The notes: a model not told the origin generated them from the letters alone. A stretch of 64,000 bases of DNA from Acidobacteriota bacterium (GCA_021813745.1 JAKAJO010000065.1:26245-90244); one strand, 5' to 3'. Counted from the stretch's first letter, positions 1-9,237 are shown. Numbers and translations: made by a program.

Positions 1-351
1 GAGCGTGCGCTGTCCGTGCTCGACCGAAAAGTGATGAGCAAGGCAGTACACTTCGCCAGCCGCCTTATCTCCGTCGATCGTGAGAGTGTTCTGGCCGTTG
101 AAGTGCATGGTCATGTCGTAGTTCTTCAGGACGCCGAGAGCTGAAGCCAGTTCGGCGCGTCCATGAGTCACCTGCACCGGCTTGTTCTTTTCCGGCTCTC
201 CCTGATACACCTCAACCAGGGCATCCTGCGTAAACAGAGCAGCCTGGTCTTCGGGCCTGCGCCGGTCGGCATGATGCGCGTAGGCATCGATCAGTTCGCG
301 GATTTCCACGCGATCTGCAGCTTCATCTTTAAGGCTTGTCGATTGGCTCAT
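1..351 (-). CDS. SnoaL-like (NTF2-fold) protein, 3' end outside window
   Basis: Reads leftward from ATG at 351 and runs off the window, so only the first 117 codons are seen. The translation has the usual start of a SnoaL/NTF2-like alpha+beta barrel: an N-terminal helix with ELIDAYAHHADRR, then AALFTQDALVEVYQG, then strands with MHFNGQNTLTIDG and AGEVYCLAHHFSVE. This family includes small polyketide cyclases and isomerase-like enzymes and many proteins of unknown substrate. An AGGAG lies just upstream of the start. It is divergent from the AraC-type regulator at 537, which is the natural candidate to control it. The substrate cannot be told. Confidence 0.8.
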   Translation of the reverse strand, partial: MSQSTSLKDEAADRVEIRELIDAYAHHADRRRPEDQAALFTQDALVEVYQGEPEKNKPVQVTHGRAELASALGVLKNYDMTMHFNGQNTLTIDGDKAAGEVYCLAHHFSVEHGQRTL

Positions 352-536
352 GGCATTTCTCCTGTAGAAGCAGACCGCCAAAACTTCCAGAATACGAGCC
401 CGCTCTTCCAAGCCCGCTGCAACCCGGTCTTTGGTCTCCGATCTGTCATGCGATCTCTCCTCATTCATGACCCTACGCTCGCTGGATGGGATTATGAATA
501 ATTGAAAGTCCCATTTATTTGCGCAATAGTACAGGT

Positions 537-1469
537 ATGGCCATCGATCCACTCTCCGACATGCTCTCGCTCCTGAGCGTGCAGTTCGTAACCTCTGGCG
601 GCTTTGTCGCTGGGGGAAGATGGGCGCTGCATTTTCGGAGGCCGGACTCGATCAAGTTCAGCGCTGTGATTCGCGGAAGATGCTGGCTGCGCATGGACGG
701 CTTGGATGCCCCGGTTCAACTCGAAGCTGGGGACGTTATTTTGATGAATGGGCTGCAACCCCTTGTCTTGGCGAGCGATATGAAGAAAAGGCCAATCGAT
801 TCTACGATGGCTTTTATCAAAGCCGTAAACGGCATCGCGACGATAGGCAATGGCAAAGATTTCTTCATGCTGGGCGGGCACGTTGCGCTGGACAGCCCCT
901 TGGGAGACTTTCTTTTGGAGGGTTTGCCTCTCTTGATCCACATCCGCAGCTCCTCGAACGAAGCAGAGACGCTGCGGTGGTTGATGCAGCGGCTTGTTGA
1001 GGAATACACCGCAAGCCGCCCAGGTAGCGCATCGGCGCAGTCACAGATTGCGCAACTGATGTTCATCCACAGTATTCGTGCGTATCTCGCGAGTTCATCT
1101 TCGCTTCCAACGGGATGGTTACAGGCCTTCCACGATGAACGCCTAGCCCCCGCGATTGAGGCTATGCACAACGATCCTGCAAGACAATGGAGCCTCAAAG
1201 AACTCGCGAACCGTGCCGGCATGTCCCGGACAAACTTCGCCCTACACTTCCGGTCTGCGGTTGGCACTTCTCCGTTGGTTTACTTGCTCCGCTGGAGGAT
1301 GCGCTTGGCGCAAAAGGCGTTGTGGGAAGGGAATGTCGGCCTTTCCACGCTCTCGGAATCACTGGGCTATACCTCCGAGAGCGCCTTCAGCAATGCCTTC
1401 AAGCGTGAGGTGGGAATGGCTCCGAAACGTTATCAATCAATGTTGAAGGCCAGGAACGATCAGTATTGA
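537..1469 (+). CDS. AraC-family transcriptional regulator with cupin-type sensor domain
   Basis: 310 residues. The first ~190 look like an AraC-binding/cupin_6 domain (GGRWALHFRRPDSIKF, then LEAGDVILMNG). The last ~100 are a double helix-turn-helix DNA-binding domain, with WSLKELANRAGMSRTNFALHF for the first HTH and LSESLGYTSESAFSNAFKRE plus the closing MAPKRYQ for the second. I took ATG 537; an in-frame TTG at 519 would add six residues. The gene is divergent from the SnoaL-like gene with about 185 bp between them, a layout common for AraC regulators that switch on the neighbouring enzyme. The inducer is unknown. Confidence 0.88.
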   Translation: MAIDPLSDMLSLLSVQFVTSGGFVAGGRWALHFRRPDSIKFSAVIRGRCWLRMDGLDAPVQLEAGDVILMNGLQPLVLASDMKKRPIDSTMAFIKAVNGIATIGNGKDFFMLGGHVALDSPLGDFLLEGLPLLIHIRSSSNEAETLRWLMQRLVEEYTASRPGSASAQSQIAQLMFIHSIRAYLASSSSLPTGWLQAFHDERLAPAIEAMHNDPARQWSLKELANRAGMSRTNFALHFRSAVGTSPLVYLLRWRMRLAQKALWEGNVGLSTLSESLGYTSESAFSNAFKREVGMAPKRYQSMLKARNDQY

Positions 1470-1889
1470 CTTGCATCCGGGGGGCCCCAGAGCTCAAAGA
1501 CAATCTGAGAATCTGGCACTGCATCGTCTGTACGCCATCTGCTGTCCAGTGCAAGTCGAGCAGGCCGCCGATGCCGACAAGATCGGAATCATGGCCGCTA
1601 ATATAGGCAGGACGAATGTTGGCGGGTCCCAGTGCGCCATGTTTTGCAGCATTGGCGGCCGCCTAGTCCAAGATCTCTAAGATGTGCGCGAGCAAGTTGG
1701 ATCGTACCTTGCGGGCGAACGATAGTGTGCGCTTTTCAAAGTTGAATGCAGAGATGCGGATGGGCATGAGCCTCCGCAGAGTCTCTTTGTCGACATGGCC
1801 CACCCGACCTCTCACAGCGGTTTGGGTATCTTCTCGGGCAGCGCTGTGACAGAACGTCACATGCGGATGTGATAGCTGTCACGGTCACG
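1470..1889. other. Stretch without a supported gene
   Basis: About 420 bases between the AraC gene and the control region of the PerR gene. Short open frames exist on both strands, but none has a good ribosome-binding site or a recognisable protein. The minus strand may contain decayed coding sequence. Confidence 0.4.
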
Positions 1890-1921
1890 ATCGATTCAAC
1901 GAGGCAATATCGATTCAACGA
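1890..1921 (+). repeat. Two direct copies of atcgattcaacga
   Basis: The 13-mer atcgattcaacga occurs at 1890-1902 and again at 1909-1921, just upstream of the palindromic box of the fur/perR-type gene. The 19-bp periodicity suggests same-face protein binding, but it could also be a chance slippage duplication. Confidence 0.4.
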
Positions 1922-1937
1922 CGATAATAATTATCGT
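1921..1937 (+). promoter_or_regulatory. Fur/PerR-type palindromic operator
   Basis: acgataat-a-attatcgt is a perfect 17-bp palindrome about a central A, 10 bp before the start codon of the Fur-family gene at 1948. Its AT-rich core and spacing match the Fur/PerR box class, so autoregulation of the repressor and of the downstream peroxiredoxin is likely. Confidence 0.7.
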
Positions 1938-1947
1938 TCGAGAATCG

Positions 1948-2385
1948 ATGACCTCAACAGTTCAATTCGAGCACTTCGATGCACTCTGTAAAGAAGCAGG
2001 CATCACGCCGACTCATCAACGCCTGGTGATCTGGCAGACGCTCACGGAGATGCACGATCATCCGAGCCCCGAGGACGTATACAGGCGCGTCAAGTCGGAG
2101 CTTCCAACCGTTTCGCTTGCTACGGTTTACAAGAACATTCATCTGTTTGTCGATACTGGTTTGTTCCGCGAAGTGAGCATGTTCCACGGCACGTTGCGCA
2201 TCGAAACCAACTCCGAGCCACACCACCATCTGGTTTGCCGGAAATGCAAAGCGATTCTCGATCTCGATGCGGATGATTTAAGTGGCTTCCCCCTCCCCCA
2301 GCATTTACCCGAGGGTTTCGTTGCCGAGCAGTTGTCGATCGACGTGCTCGGATTATGTGCGACTTGCCGGCAGGGCAAGCCTTAG
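1948..2385 (+). CDS. perR: Fur-family repressor, PerR-like
   Basis: 145 residues. The N-terminal winged helix contains TPTHQRLVIWQTL and the recognition-helix part LPTVSLATVYKNIHLF. The C-terminal metal-binding dimerisation domain has EPHHHLVCRKC and a closing CATC, giving the two CxxC pairs of the structural zinc site. The family represses peroxide or iron genes through bound Fe/Mn. PerR rather than Fur is inferred because a peroxiredoxin starts only 28 bp downstream and the HHH-CxxC layout fits PerR. It is preceded by a palindromic box that suggests autoregulation. Confidence 0.82.
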   Translation: MTSTVQFEHFDALCKEAGITPTHQRLVIWQTLTEMHDHPSPEDVYRRVKSELPTVSLATVYKNIHLFVDTGLFREVSMFHGTLRIETNSEPHHHLVCRKCKAILDLDADDLSGFPLPQHLPEGFVAEQLSIDVLGLCATCRQGKP

Positions 2386-2413
2386 TTGTCCTCATTCAAA
2401 AAGGAGTCATACA

Positions 2414-2950
2414 TTGCTGACAATTGGTGAGAAATTTCCCTCCTTCTCTGTAACTGCAACTGTGGATCTCGCTCACGGGAAAGAATTCAAAGACATCACC
2501 GACGAGAGCTATCCCGGTAAATGGAAACTGTACTTTTTCTGGCCTAAGGACTTCACATTTGTCTGTCCGACGGAGATTGCCGGTTTTGCAGCTTTGAATA
2601 CGGAATTCGATCAGCGCGACTGCCAAATTCTTGGCTGCAGTATCGACTCCGAGTATGTCCACCTTGCCTGGCGCAGCCAGCATCCGGATCTGAGAGAACT
2701 GCCTTTCCCGATGCTGTCCGACCTGAAGCGCAATTTGTGCGAACAACTGGGCATTCTTGATCTGAATGGCGGCGTAGCACAACGGGCCACGTTCCTTGTC
2801 GATCCGGAAGACGTAATCCGTTTCGTCTACGTCACCGATGGTTCGGTTGGTCGCAGTCCGCAGGAAGTGCTGCGCGTGCTTGATGCACTGCAGACCGACG
2901 AGCTATGCCCTTGCAACTGGAAAAAGGGCGAGGTGACGCTCCAGGTCTAA
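2414..2950 (+). CDS. ahpC: AhpC/TSA-family peroxiredoxin
   Basis: 178 residues, reducing hydrogen peroxide and organic hydroperoxides in the cytoplasm. The peroxidatic cysteine sits in DFTFVCPTEIAGF; a second Cys near the C-terminus (DELCPCNW) can act as resolving residue. The start is an unusual TTG at 2414 with AGGAG 7 bases upstream (2402-2406), where the family N-terminus (LTIGEKFPSF) begins; the frame is open further upstream but overlaps the PerR gene there. Located 28 bp after the PerR-type gene, so probably cotranscribed and derepressed by peroxide. Confidence 0.88.
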   Translation: MLTIGEKFPSFSVTATVDLAHGKEFKDITDESYPGKWKLYFFWPKDFTFVCPTEIAGFAALNTEFDQRDCQILGCSIDSEYVHLAWRSQHPDLRELPFPMLSDLKRNLCEQLGILDLNGGVAQRATFLVDPEDVIRFVYVTDGSVGRSPQEVLRVLDALQTDELCPCNWKKGEVTLQV

Positions 2951-3160
2951 CCGCTTATCAGCTCGGGGCTAGTAGTGCGGACGCGCTTCAGTGTGCGTGC
3001 CCGCACTCGAACTCACGGATAGATCTCAGTCTGTCGAGTACGGGGTGTCTTCTCTTTTACCCTGTGAAGCACACTCTCTGTCGCCGATGGATGTCTGCAA
3101 GTTGGGTGTGCCGAATTTCCTCTTCCACGTCTAGGCGTTTGCGCGCAGGGGAGAAATGTA

Positions 3161-4321
3161 ATGCAGGTTTGCAGAACAGCTTGCTCTTTGGGCGAGACCG
3201 GAGAGCCTCGCTCAGGGCCGCAGTCTATGGCAAAGTGGTGTCTACTTGCGATCCTTTTAGCAGGATCGTCCATTGTCCTGTCCGGATGTGGACATGCTTC
3301 GCTCGATCCGCGCCCGGACGCGGATATCGCGCCGCAACACCTGTTTATGTTCAAGGCAATGCACGCTGCCGCGCCAGTGTCCGGTCAGGAGCAGTTGCGG
3401 ATTGATCTCGGGCGGCGCCTTTACTACGATGTGCATCTTTCCGAAAACGGCTCCGTTTCCTGTAATAGTTGTCACCAGTTGGATCAATACGGCGTCGACC
3501 CCGGCAAAGCCGTTTCCATCGGACACGACAAACGTCCTGGCGGACGAAATTCGCCGACGGTTTACAACGCCGGTTTGCAGTTTGTGCAGTTCTGGGATGG
3601 CAGAGCGGCCACTCTGGCGGAGCAGGCAGCGGGTCCCATGCTGAACCCCGTTGAAATGGGCATGTCCGGCCAGGCGGCTGTGCTGACCTACATCCACTCG
3701 CGCCCCGAATACCTGCGCCAATTTCACGAGGCATATCCAGGATCGGCTGATCCTGCTACGTTCGACCATGTCACCGATGCGATTGCGGCATTCGAGGCGG
3801 GTCTGCAGACTCCGGGGCGCTGGGACAAATATCTTGAGGGAGATGCAGGGGGCCTCACGGAAGCTGAAAAACAGGGACTGCGCGTCTTCCTGCGTACTGG
3901 CTGCGCGGCATGCCATGCGGGCGTGGATATGGGAGGCAACTCGTATGAGCAGTTAGGGGCTGCACACAATTGGCCTGACAAGTCAGACCAGGGACGCGGC
4001 GGCGTAACCCACCGTCCAAACGATGCCATGTATTTCAAGGTTCCAACGCTTCGGAACGTAGAAAAAACCGGGCCGTGGTTCCATAACGGACAGGTGAAGA
4101 CGCTCGACGACGCGGTACGGCAGATGGCGCGGTACGAGGCCGGACAGCGTCTCAGTGATGCCGATGTGCAATCGATCGTCACTTTCCTGCATGCTCTCAC
4201 CGGGACAATTCCGCAGCAGTATATTCAGATGCCTCCAGCGAGTAGCACTGCGGCAAATCATTCGGGCCCCTCGAGAGGAATCCGCCCTATCCATACTTCC
4301 CCTGCTCAGGAGGGCCAATAG
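3161..4321 (+). CDS. Di-haem cytochrome c peroxidase / MauG-family lipoprotein
   Basis: 386 residues. The N-terminus carries a signal with a lipobox ending LSGC (after a short leader; an alternative start is Met at 3227), so the mature protein is likely a periplasmic lipoprotein. Two haem c motifs are seen: SCNSCHQLDQ and TGCAACHAGVDMGG. The intervening RNSPTVYNAGLQFVQFWDGR and PMLNPVEMGM are hallmarks of bacterial di-haem peroxidases. The family reduces hydrogen peroxide using cytochrome c electrons. It follows the PerR/peroxiredoxin pair and is immediately followed by another haem protein, which suggests a peroxide-linked operon. The 3161 start has gggaga 7 bases upstream. Confidence 0.85.
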   Translation: MQVCRTACSLGETGEPRSGPQSMAKWCLLAILLAGSSIVLSGCGHASLDPRPDADIAPQHLFMFKAMHAAAPVSGQEQLRIDLGRRLYYDVHLSENGSVSCNSCHQLDQYGVDPGKAVSIGHDKRPGGRNSPTVYNAGLQFVQFWDGRAATLAEQAAGPMLNPVEMGMSGQAAVLTYIHSRPEYLRQFHEAYPGSADPATFDHVTDAIAAFEAGLQTPGRWDKYLEGDAGGLTEAEKQGLRVFLRTGCAACHAGVDMGGNSYEQLGAAHNWPDKSDQGRGGVTHRPNDAMYFKVPTLRNVEKTGPWFHNGQVKTLDDAVRQMARYEAGQRLSDADVQSIVTFLHALTGTIPQQYIQMPPASSTAANHSGPSRGIRPIHTSPAQEGQ

Positions 4322-4323
4322 CC

Positions 4324-4806
4324 ATGCGCCGAGTTCTCTGGTTTTCTGGAATCACTGTCGTTCTTATCTTCTTGCTTGCCCAATTGCACCGGCCGGATTA
4401 CGACCGAACGCCGGTCCAGGCCGCAGCTACGTTCGACGCGCGGATGCATCCTGATGTGCATATACGGAACATGCTTCACAAGTCTTGCTATAACTGCCAC
4501 TCCGCCGAGGGTGAGAACCCGTGGTACGCGCATGTTTGGCCGACGTCGCAATTCTTGGAGGATGATGTGCGGAGAGGCCGCGCGCGGCTCGACTTCTCGA
4601 ATTGGAGCGACCTCAGCCCGGAGATGTCCGCAATCCGTTTGCGCGACGCCTGCCGCATGATGCAGGAGTCCAGGATGCCGCTCTGGTACTACCGCCCGAT
4701 GCATCCGGGATCTACACCAAAGCAAGAGGATGTCGCTACTTTTTGTGCATGGGCACAATCTCAATCCTTCAATCCAAATGCGCCTCAGCTACAGGCTCTT
4801 CGCTAG
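4324..4806 (+). CDS. Haem-binding domain protein (Haem_bd family), membrane-anchored
   Basis: 160 residues starting 2 bp after the peroxidase gene. One N-terminal membrane segment (residues 4-20) is followed by a periplasmic domain with a single haem c site, SCYNCHSAEGENPWYAHVWP, which matches the Haem_bd family signature (CxxCH followed by a W-Y-x-x-x-x-P pattern). It probably passes electrons to, or works with, the preceding di-haem peroxidase. No other domain is visible. Confidence 0.8.
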   Translation: MRRVLWFSGITVVLIFLLAQLHRPDYDRTPVQAAATFDARMHPDVHIRNMLHKSCYNCHSAEGENPWYAHVWPTSQFLEDDVRRGRARLDFSNWSDLSPEMSAIRLRDACRMMQESRMPLWYYRPMHPGSTPKQEDVATFCAWAQSQSFNPNAPQLQALR

Positions 4807-4881
4807 TGCTCGAGCGGGGATGGCTCATTGCGCTTAGCTCGCTGAAGGAGACCGTCTCAGCGAAAGCCGGTGATCAACCAA

Positions 4882-4965
4882 GGGTGATACCAGTGATACC
4901 TATTCTATCTGGGATAGAATAAGTGCCACAGCACTGATTCCATTGACGTCAGGGAATTGCATGGA
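4882..4965 (+). repeat. Dispersed repeat, copy 1, with hairpin
   Basis: Begins gggtgataccagtgatacc, continues into a perfect 9-bp hairpin (tattctatc/gatagaata, loop tgg), then a tract gtgccacagca, gattccat, gacg and cagggaa ending in catgg. A second copy lies at 29905-29984. The hairpin stem differs in sequence between copies but can still pair, which suggests that structure is conserved. Confidence 0.6.
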
Positions 4966-5134
4966 AGCCACCGGTAATCCGCGGGGGGATCTGCGGCGGC
5001 ATTACTTTCTGTAGTCAATGAGCGGCTCGGCGAGGGCAATGCACTATCGACGGGGGATGACGGAAGAAGTAAAAAAGCGAGGAGCAGGCGCTACTCCAAT
5101 TCCGTCGAACTTGGCGATAGCATTGGACCACGGC

Positions 5135-5827
5135 TCAACGTACGCGGAAACACAAAAAATCGCTGCCGAGATTCTGAGGAACTATAGGGTATTCAGAAAC
5201 AGAGGGCAAACGGCCAGAGAGCATGCCTCGGGGGCTAAACTGCTGGACCACAAAGTTCTCTATGCCAAGGTAGAGCAACTGATCCCTGAGCTCAAGCAGG
5301 TCGGTTGGACTGAGCAAGAAAGGATGCACAGTGGTCCGGATTTCGTGAGGAATGCCACTGACGAGCAGACTCCTCAGGCTCTCCAGAGCGTTGTCGCCGC
5401 TTCCTTCGATTCCTGTAATGCGCGGATAAATCGCAAAAGGTGCTTTAACGTCGAAACCAACCCAGTCGAGCAGGGGCAATAAACTTGCGAGACGCTCGGG
5501 CACTATACCAGCTGTGTGTAGGCCGATACGGAAACCAAGTTTACGAACCTCAGTGACTGCATCGAGCAATGCGGACTGCAATGTCGGCTCGCCGCCAGAA
5601 AAAACAACTCCATCCAATAAGCTGCGGCGACTCTGCAGAAATTCGACAATCGAGCGCCAGGAGATGAGGTCTTCGGCCTGCAGCGAACGCAGCCCAGGGT
5701 TGTGGCAATAAGGGCAATCCCAGGCGCAGCCCTGGCAAAAGATGGTGGCGACGAGTTGGCCCGGCCAGTCACAAGTGGAAAGGCGCGCGAGCCCGCCAAT
5801 CCGCAATTCAGTTGCTTTTCGGTTCAA
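5135..5827 (-). CDS. nrdG: Anaerobic ribonucleotide reductase activating protein (radical SAM)
   Basis: 230 residues. The radical-SAM iron-sulphur motif CAWDCPYC is at residues ~34-41, and GVVFSGGEPTLQ is the SAM-binding GGE segment. NrdG generates the glycyl radical on NrdD using SAM and a reduced 4Fe-4S cluster. The gene overlaps by 20 bp the 3' end of the small reading frame that carries the NrdD glycyl-radical loop, and lies downstream of nrdD on the same strand, so it is probably cotranscribed with it. An N-terminal stretch before the cluster places it in the longer activase branch (TIGR02495-like). Confidence 0.88.
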   Translation of the reverse strand: MNRKATELRIGGLARLSTCDWPGQLVATIFCQGCAWDCPYCHNPGLRSLQAEDLISWRSIVEFLQSRRSLLDGVVFSGGEPTLQSALLDAVTEVRKLGFRIGLHTAGIVPERLASLLPLLDWVGFDVKAPFAIYPRITGIEGSGDNALESLRSLLVSGIPHEIRTTVHPFLLSPTDLLELRDQLLYLGIENFVVQQFSPRGMLSGRLPSVSEYPIVPQNLGSDFLCFRVR

Positions 5828-5981
5828 GGAAGCACTTCCGTTCGTGATATTCGCCCTGCTTGCCGCGGTTGAACGAAGAGACGGGGCGGAAGTAGCCCAT
5901 GACGCGGGTCCAGACCTCGCAGGGCTGGCGCTCTTCGTCGCGGAGTTGAGGAATTTCCTGTTCGTTCATCATGGTTGCCAT
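5808..5981 (-). CDS. Separate glycyl-radical tail of class III ribonucleotide reductase
   Basis: 57 residues from ATG 5981 with an AAGGAG about 6 bases upstream. The sequence contains CEVWTRVMGYFRPVSSFNRG followed by KQGEYHERK, which aligns with the extreme C-terminus of NrdD (RTCGYLGNP...GKQEE in the E. coli enzyme), so the Gly of VMGYF is the expected radical site. The frame is the same as that of nrdD, separated from it by one TAA and a 27-base spacer that has its own ribosome-binding site. The main NrdD chain stops exactly after its zinc-site cysteines, where this segment would continue. It must associate with NrdD to make an active enzyme. A short-ORF NRDD family is known in databases; whether it works in trans here is inference. 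Confidence 0.8.
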   Translation of the reverse strand: MATMMNEQEIPQLRDEERQPCEVWTRVMGYFRPVSSFNRGKQGEYHERKCFLEPKSN

Positions 5982-6008
5982 GGAAGCTCCTTTTTCGGGT
6001 TGTGGCGG

Positions 6009-8027
6009 TTAAGCGTGGGCGGCTTGTTGTTTGCTGGCGATCAGATCAGCGTCGCACTTGGGGCAAAAAACATGCTCACCGGAGAGATAGCCGTGTTTGG
6101 GGCAGATTGAAAACGTCGGTGTGATGGTGATGTAGGGCAGACGGAAATTCTCAAGCGCGCGGCGAACGAGTTTTTTGCATGCACCGGTAGTGGAGATGCG
6201 CTCACCCATGTACAAATGAAGTACCGTTCCTCCGGTGTACTTCTGCTGCAGCGCCTGCTGCAGCTCAAGCGCCTCAAATGGATCGTCGGTATAGCCGACG
6301 GGAAGTTGGCTGGAATTGGTGTAGTAAGGTTCGTCCGGCGTGCCGGCCTGCAAAATGTCAGGGAAGCGCTTGCGATCTTCTCGGGCAAAACGATAGGTGG
6401 TGCCTTCGGCGGGCGTTGCCTCCAGGTTGTACATGTGGCCGGTTTCTTCCTGGAACTTCACGATGTGTGCGCGCACATGATCGAGAAAGCGAAGAGCAAG
6501 AGCGCGGCCTGCGCCGGTAGTGATGTCGTCGTGGTCCGAGGAGAAGTTTCGGATCATTTCGTTGAGGCCGTTCACTCCGATGGTCGAAAAGAAATTGCGC
6601 AGTGTGCCGAGATAGCGCTTGGTGTATGGAAACAACCCGTTGTCCATGTGGCGCTGAATTTCCTTGCGCTTGATTTCAAGACTGGTGCGCGCGATTTCGA
6701 GCAGTTCGTCCAAATGCTGAAACAGAGCAGCTTCGTCGTCGTGATGCAGGTAGCCGAGACGCGCGCAGTTAAGCGTGACCACACCAACGGAACCGGTCTG
6801 CTCGGCAGAGCCAAACAGCCCATTGCCGCGCTTGAGCAACTCCGTCAGGTCAAGCTGCAGCCGGCAGCACATGGAACGCACCATGTTCGGCTTCAGCTCG
6901 GAGTTCACAAAGTTCTGAAAGTAGGGCAGACCGTACTTGGCAGTCATTTCGAAGAGAAGATCGGTGTTGGCGCTTTGCCACGGAAAGTCTGGAGTGATGT
7001 TGTAGGTCGGAATCGGAAAAGTGAAGACGCGTCCCTTTGCGTCGCCTGCGGTCATCACTTCGATGTAGGCACGGTTGATCATGTCCATCTCCGGCTGAAG
7101 GTCGCCGTAGGTGAAGGGCATTTCTTCGCCCGCGATCACAGGTACCTGCTCGCGCAAGTCTTCCGGGCAGGTCCAATCAAAGGTGAGATTCGTGAATGGC
7201 GTCTGTGTGCCCCAGCGTGATGGAACGTTGAGGTTGTAGATCAGCTCCTGGATGCCTTGGCGGACTTCTTCATAGCTGAGGTTATCCTTGCGGATAAATG
7301 GAGCCATGTAGGTGTCGAAGGAGCTGAAGGCCTGCGCTCCGGCCCACTCGTTCTGCAATGTCCCCAGGAAGTTCACGATCTGGCCGACGGCGCTGGAAAG
7401 GTGCTTCGGTGGGCCAGCTTCGACCTTGCCTGGAACGCCATTGAGACCCTCCATCAAGAGAGTACGAAGCGACCAGCCGGCGCAATAGCCTGCCAGCATG
7501 TCCAGGTCATGGATATGAATATCACCCTCGCGATGGGCACGGCCGATTTCGGGTGTGTAGACGTGCGAAAGCCAATAGTTCGCAACCACCTTGCCGCTCA
7601 CATTCAAAATCAACCCGCCGAGCGAATACCCTTGGTTGGCATTAGCATTTACGCGCCAGTCGGCACGGTCGAGGTATTCATTCATGGAGGAAGCTACATC
7701 GACGAGTGTGCGCTGGTCGCGGCGAAGGCGGGAACGCTGTTCGCGATAGACGATGTAGGCGCGAGCGGTAGTGAAATGATTTGCCGAGATCAGTACCTGT
7801 TCGACGACATCTTGAATCTGCTCGATATGCGGCGCACGGTCGTGAAAGCGGTGCGCGATCACCTTGAGGGCCTGGATGGTGAGGAGCTGAGCTTCTTCAG
7901 CATCGAAGGCTCCCGAAGCCTTTCCGGCGCGTTCAATCGCCGAATGGATCTTTTCTGAGGCGAATGGCGCTTTGTCGCCGCTGCGCTTGATGACGGATGA
8001 AGGTAGTTGAATGGTTTTGCCTAACAT
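6009..8027 (-). CDS. nrdD: Class III anaerobic ribonucleoside-triphosphate reductase, large part
   Basis: 672 residues. An N-terminal ATP-cone (VIKRSGDKAPFASEKIHSAI onward, to about residue 100) is followed by the catalytic ten-stranded barrel, with FTFPIPTYNITPDFPW, MCCRLQLDL and the segment around SVGVVTLNCARLGYLH. The C-terminus carries the zinc site (CPKHGYLSGEHVFCPKCDADL), and then the chain stops. The usual glycyl-radical loop after the zinc site is missing here and is found in the next in-frame small gene. The enzyme reduces NTPs to dNTPs without oxygen. Ordered after nrdAB and before nrdG on the minus strand. Confidence 0.9.
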   Translation of the reverse strand: MLGKTIQLPSSVIKRSGDKAPFASEKIHSAIERAGKASGAFDAEEAQLLTIQALKVIAHRFHDRAPHIEQIQDVVEQVLISANHFTTARAYIVYREQRSRLRRDQRTLVDVASSMNEYLDRADWRVNANANQGYSLGGLILNVSGKVVANYWLSHVYTPEIGRAHREGDIHIHDLDMLAGYCAGWSLRTLLMEGLNGVPGKVEAGPPKHLSSAVGQIVNFLGTLQNEWAGAQAFSSFDTYMAPFIRKDNLSYEEVRQGIQELIYNLNVPSRWGTQTPFTNLTFDWTCPEDLREQVPVIAGEEMPFTYGDLQPEMDMINRAYIEVMTAGDAKGRVFTFPIPTYNITPDFPWQSANTDLLFEMTAKYGLPYFQNFVNSELKPNMVRSMCCRLQLDLTELLKRGNGLFGSAEQTGSVGVVTLNCARLGYLHHDDEAALFQHLDELLEIARTSLEIKRKEIQRHMDNGLFPYTKRYLGTLRNFFSTIGVNGLNEMIRNFSSDHDDITTGAGRALALRFLDHVRAHIVKFQEETGHMYNLEATPAEGTTYRFAREDRKRFPDILQAGTPDEPYYTNSSQLPVGYTDDPFEALELQQALQQKYTGGTVLHLYMGERISTTGACKKLVRRALENFRLPYITITPTFSICPKHGYLSGEHVFCPKCDADLIASKQQAAHA

Positions 8028-8075
8028 CGAACGTTCTCTTTCCGGGGAAGCGGTAAAAAGTGCTTAAACAACGAA

Positions 8076-9206
8076 CTAATCCCAGCTCAGCGAGCCGCCG
8101 TTCTGGTACTCGATAACGCGTGTCTCAAAGAAGTTCTTCTCCTTCTTGAGATCCATCGCTTCGGACATCCACGGAAATGGGTTCTCGGCAGCCGCGAAGA
8201 CTGGCTCCAGTCCGAGTTGAGCGCATCGGCGATTCGCAATGAAGTGCATGTACTGCTCGCACAGGCCGGCGCTCAGACCAAGAAAACCGTTCGGCATCGT
8301 ATCGCGGCCGTAGGCGGCTTCAAGCTCCGCCGCCGATTGCAGCATTCCGCGAACCTCCTGCTGGAACTCTTCGCTCCAGAGATGGGGACTCTCGATCTTG
8401 ATCTGATTGATCACATCGATGCCGAAGTTCAGATGGATCGACTCGTCGCGCAGGATGTATTGATACTGTTCGGCAATACCCACCATCTTGTTGCGCCGTC
8501 CGAGCGATAGAATTTGCGCAAAGCCGGTGTAGAACCACATCCCTTCGAAGACCACGTAGAATGCGACCAAATCGCGCAGGAATGCTTGGTCAGCCGCGCG
8601 GGTTCCGGTGGCAAATGAAGGATCGCTGAGATTCTGCGTGTATTCGAGCGCCCACGCAGCTTTCTCAGTGATTGAAGGAACCTCGCGATACATGTTGAAG
8701 AGCTCGCCTTCGTCAAGGCCAAGGCTTTCAACGATGTATTGGAAAGTGTGGGTGTGCACGGCCTCTTCAAATGCCTGGCGCAGCAGATACTGGCGACATT
8801 CCGGGTTAGTCAGATGCCGGTAGATTGCCAGCACGATGTTGTTGGCGACCAGCGACTCCGAAGCTGCAAAGAAACCGAGATTGCGCTTGATGGCGCGGCG
8901 CTCGTCAGGGGTTAGTCCTTCCGCACTTTTCCAAAGCGCGATGTCGGCCTGCATGGAAATCTCTGTCGGCATCCAGTGGTTGTTGCAGCCGGAGAGATAC
9001 TTTTCCCACGCCCACCGGTATTTCAGAGGCAGGAGCTGATTTACATCGGCGCGGCAGTTGATCATCGCCTTATCGTCAACGCGGACGCGCGCCGCGCCAC
9101 GCGCGATCTTGCCAAGGCCGGTGCTGTCCGAGTCCTCTTTTGCCTTTGGCGGCGTCAGCGCGAATTCCGCCGGCTTTTCTTCAATAGCTTCGGTCCAATC
9201 CAGCAT
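8076..9206 (-). CDS. nrdB: Class I ribonucleotide reductase beta subunit
   Basis: 376 residues, the di-iron (or Mn/Fe) radical-generating subunit. Metal ligands are visible in [45 protein letters not shown] and [10 protein letters not shown]. The start is taken at ATG 9206 (MLDWTEA) with AAAAGGAG upstream; the frame is open for 35 more codons upstream but overlaps nrdA. The gene follows nrdA with a 31-bp gap, so it is in the same transcript and therefore under the same cobalamin riboswitch. Confidence 0.9.
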   Translation of the reverse strand: MLDWTEAIEEKPAEFALTPPKAKEDSDSTGLGKIARGAARVRVDDKAMINCRADVNQLLPLKYRWAWEKYLSGCNNHWMPTEISMQADIALWKSAEGLTPDERRAIKRNLGFFAASESLVANNIVLAIYRHLTNPECRQYLLRQAFEEAVHTHTFQYIVESLGLDEGELFNMYREVPSITEKAAWALEYTQNLSDPSFATGTRAADQAFLRDLVAFYVVFEGMWFYTGFAQILSLGRRNKMVGIAEQYQYILRDESIHLNFGIDVINQIKIESPHLWSEEFQQEVRGMLQSAAELEAAYGRDTMPNGFLGLSAGLCEQYMHFIANRRCAQLGLEPVFAAAENPFPWMSEAMDLKKEKNFFETRVIEYQNGGSLSWD

Positions 9207-9237
9207 CGCTTCTCCTTTTGTGTTTTGTGCGATGCCG

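Noticed and set aside
1471..1680. 69-codon frame after the AraC gene
   Set aside because: No ribosome-binding site and no protein-like pattern.
5018..5482. Open frame on the plus strand of 154 codons
   Set aside because: It lies antisense to nrdG, whose radical-SAM motifs are clear, and has no recognisable domain.
6216..7958. Two long plus-strand frames (334 and 233 codons)
   Set aside because: Both are antisense to nrdD, which has full family motifs.
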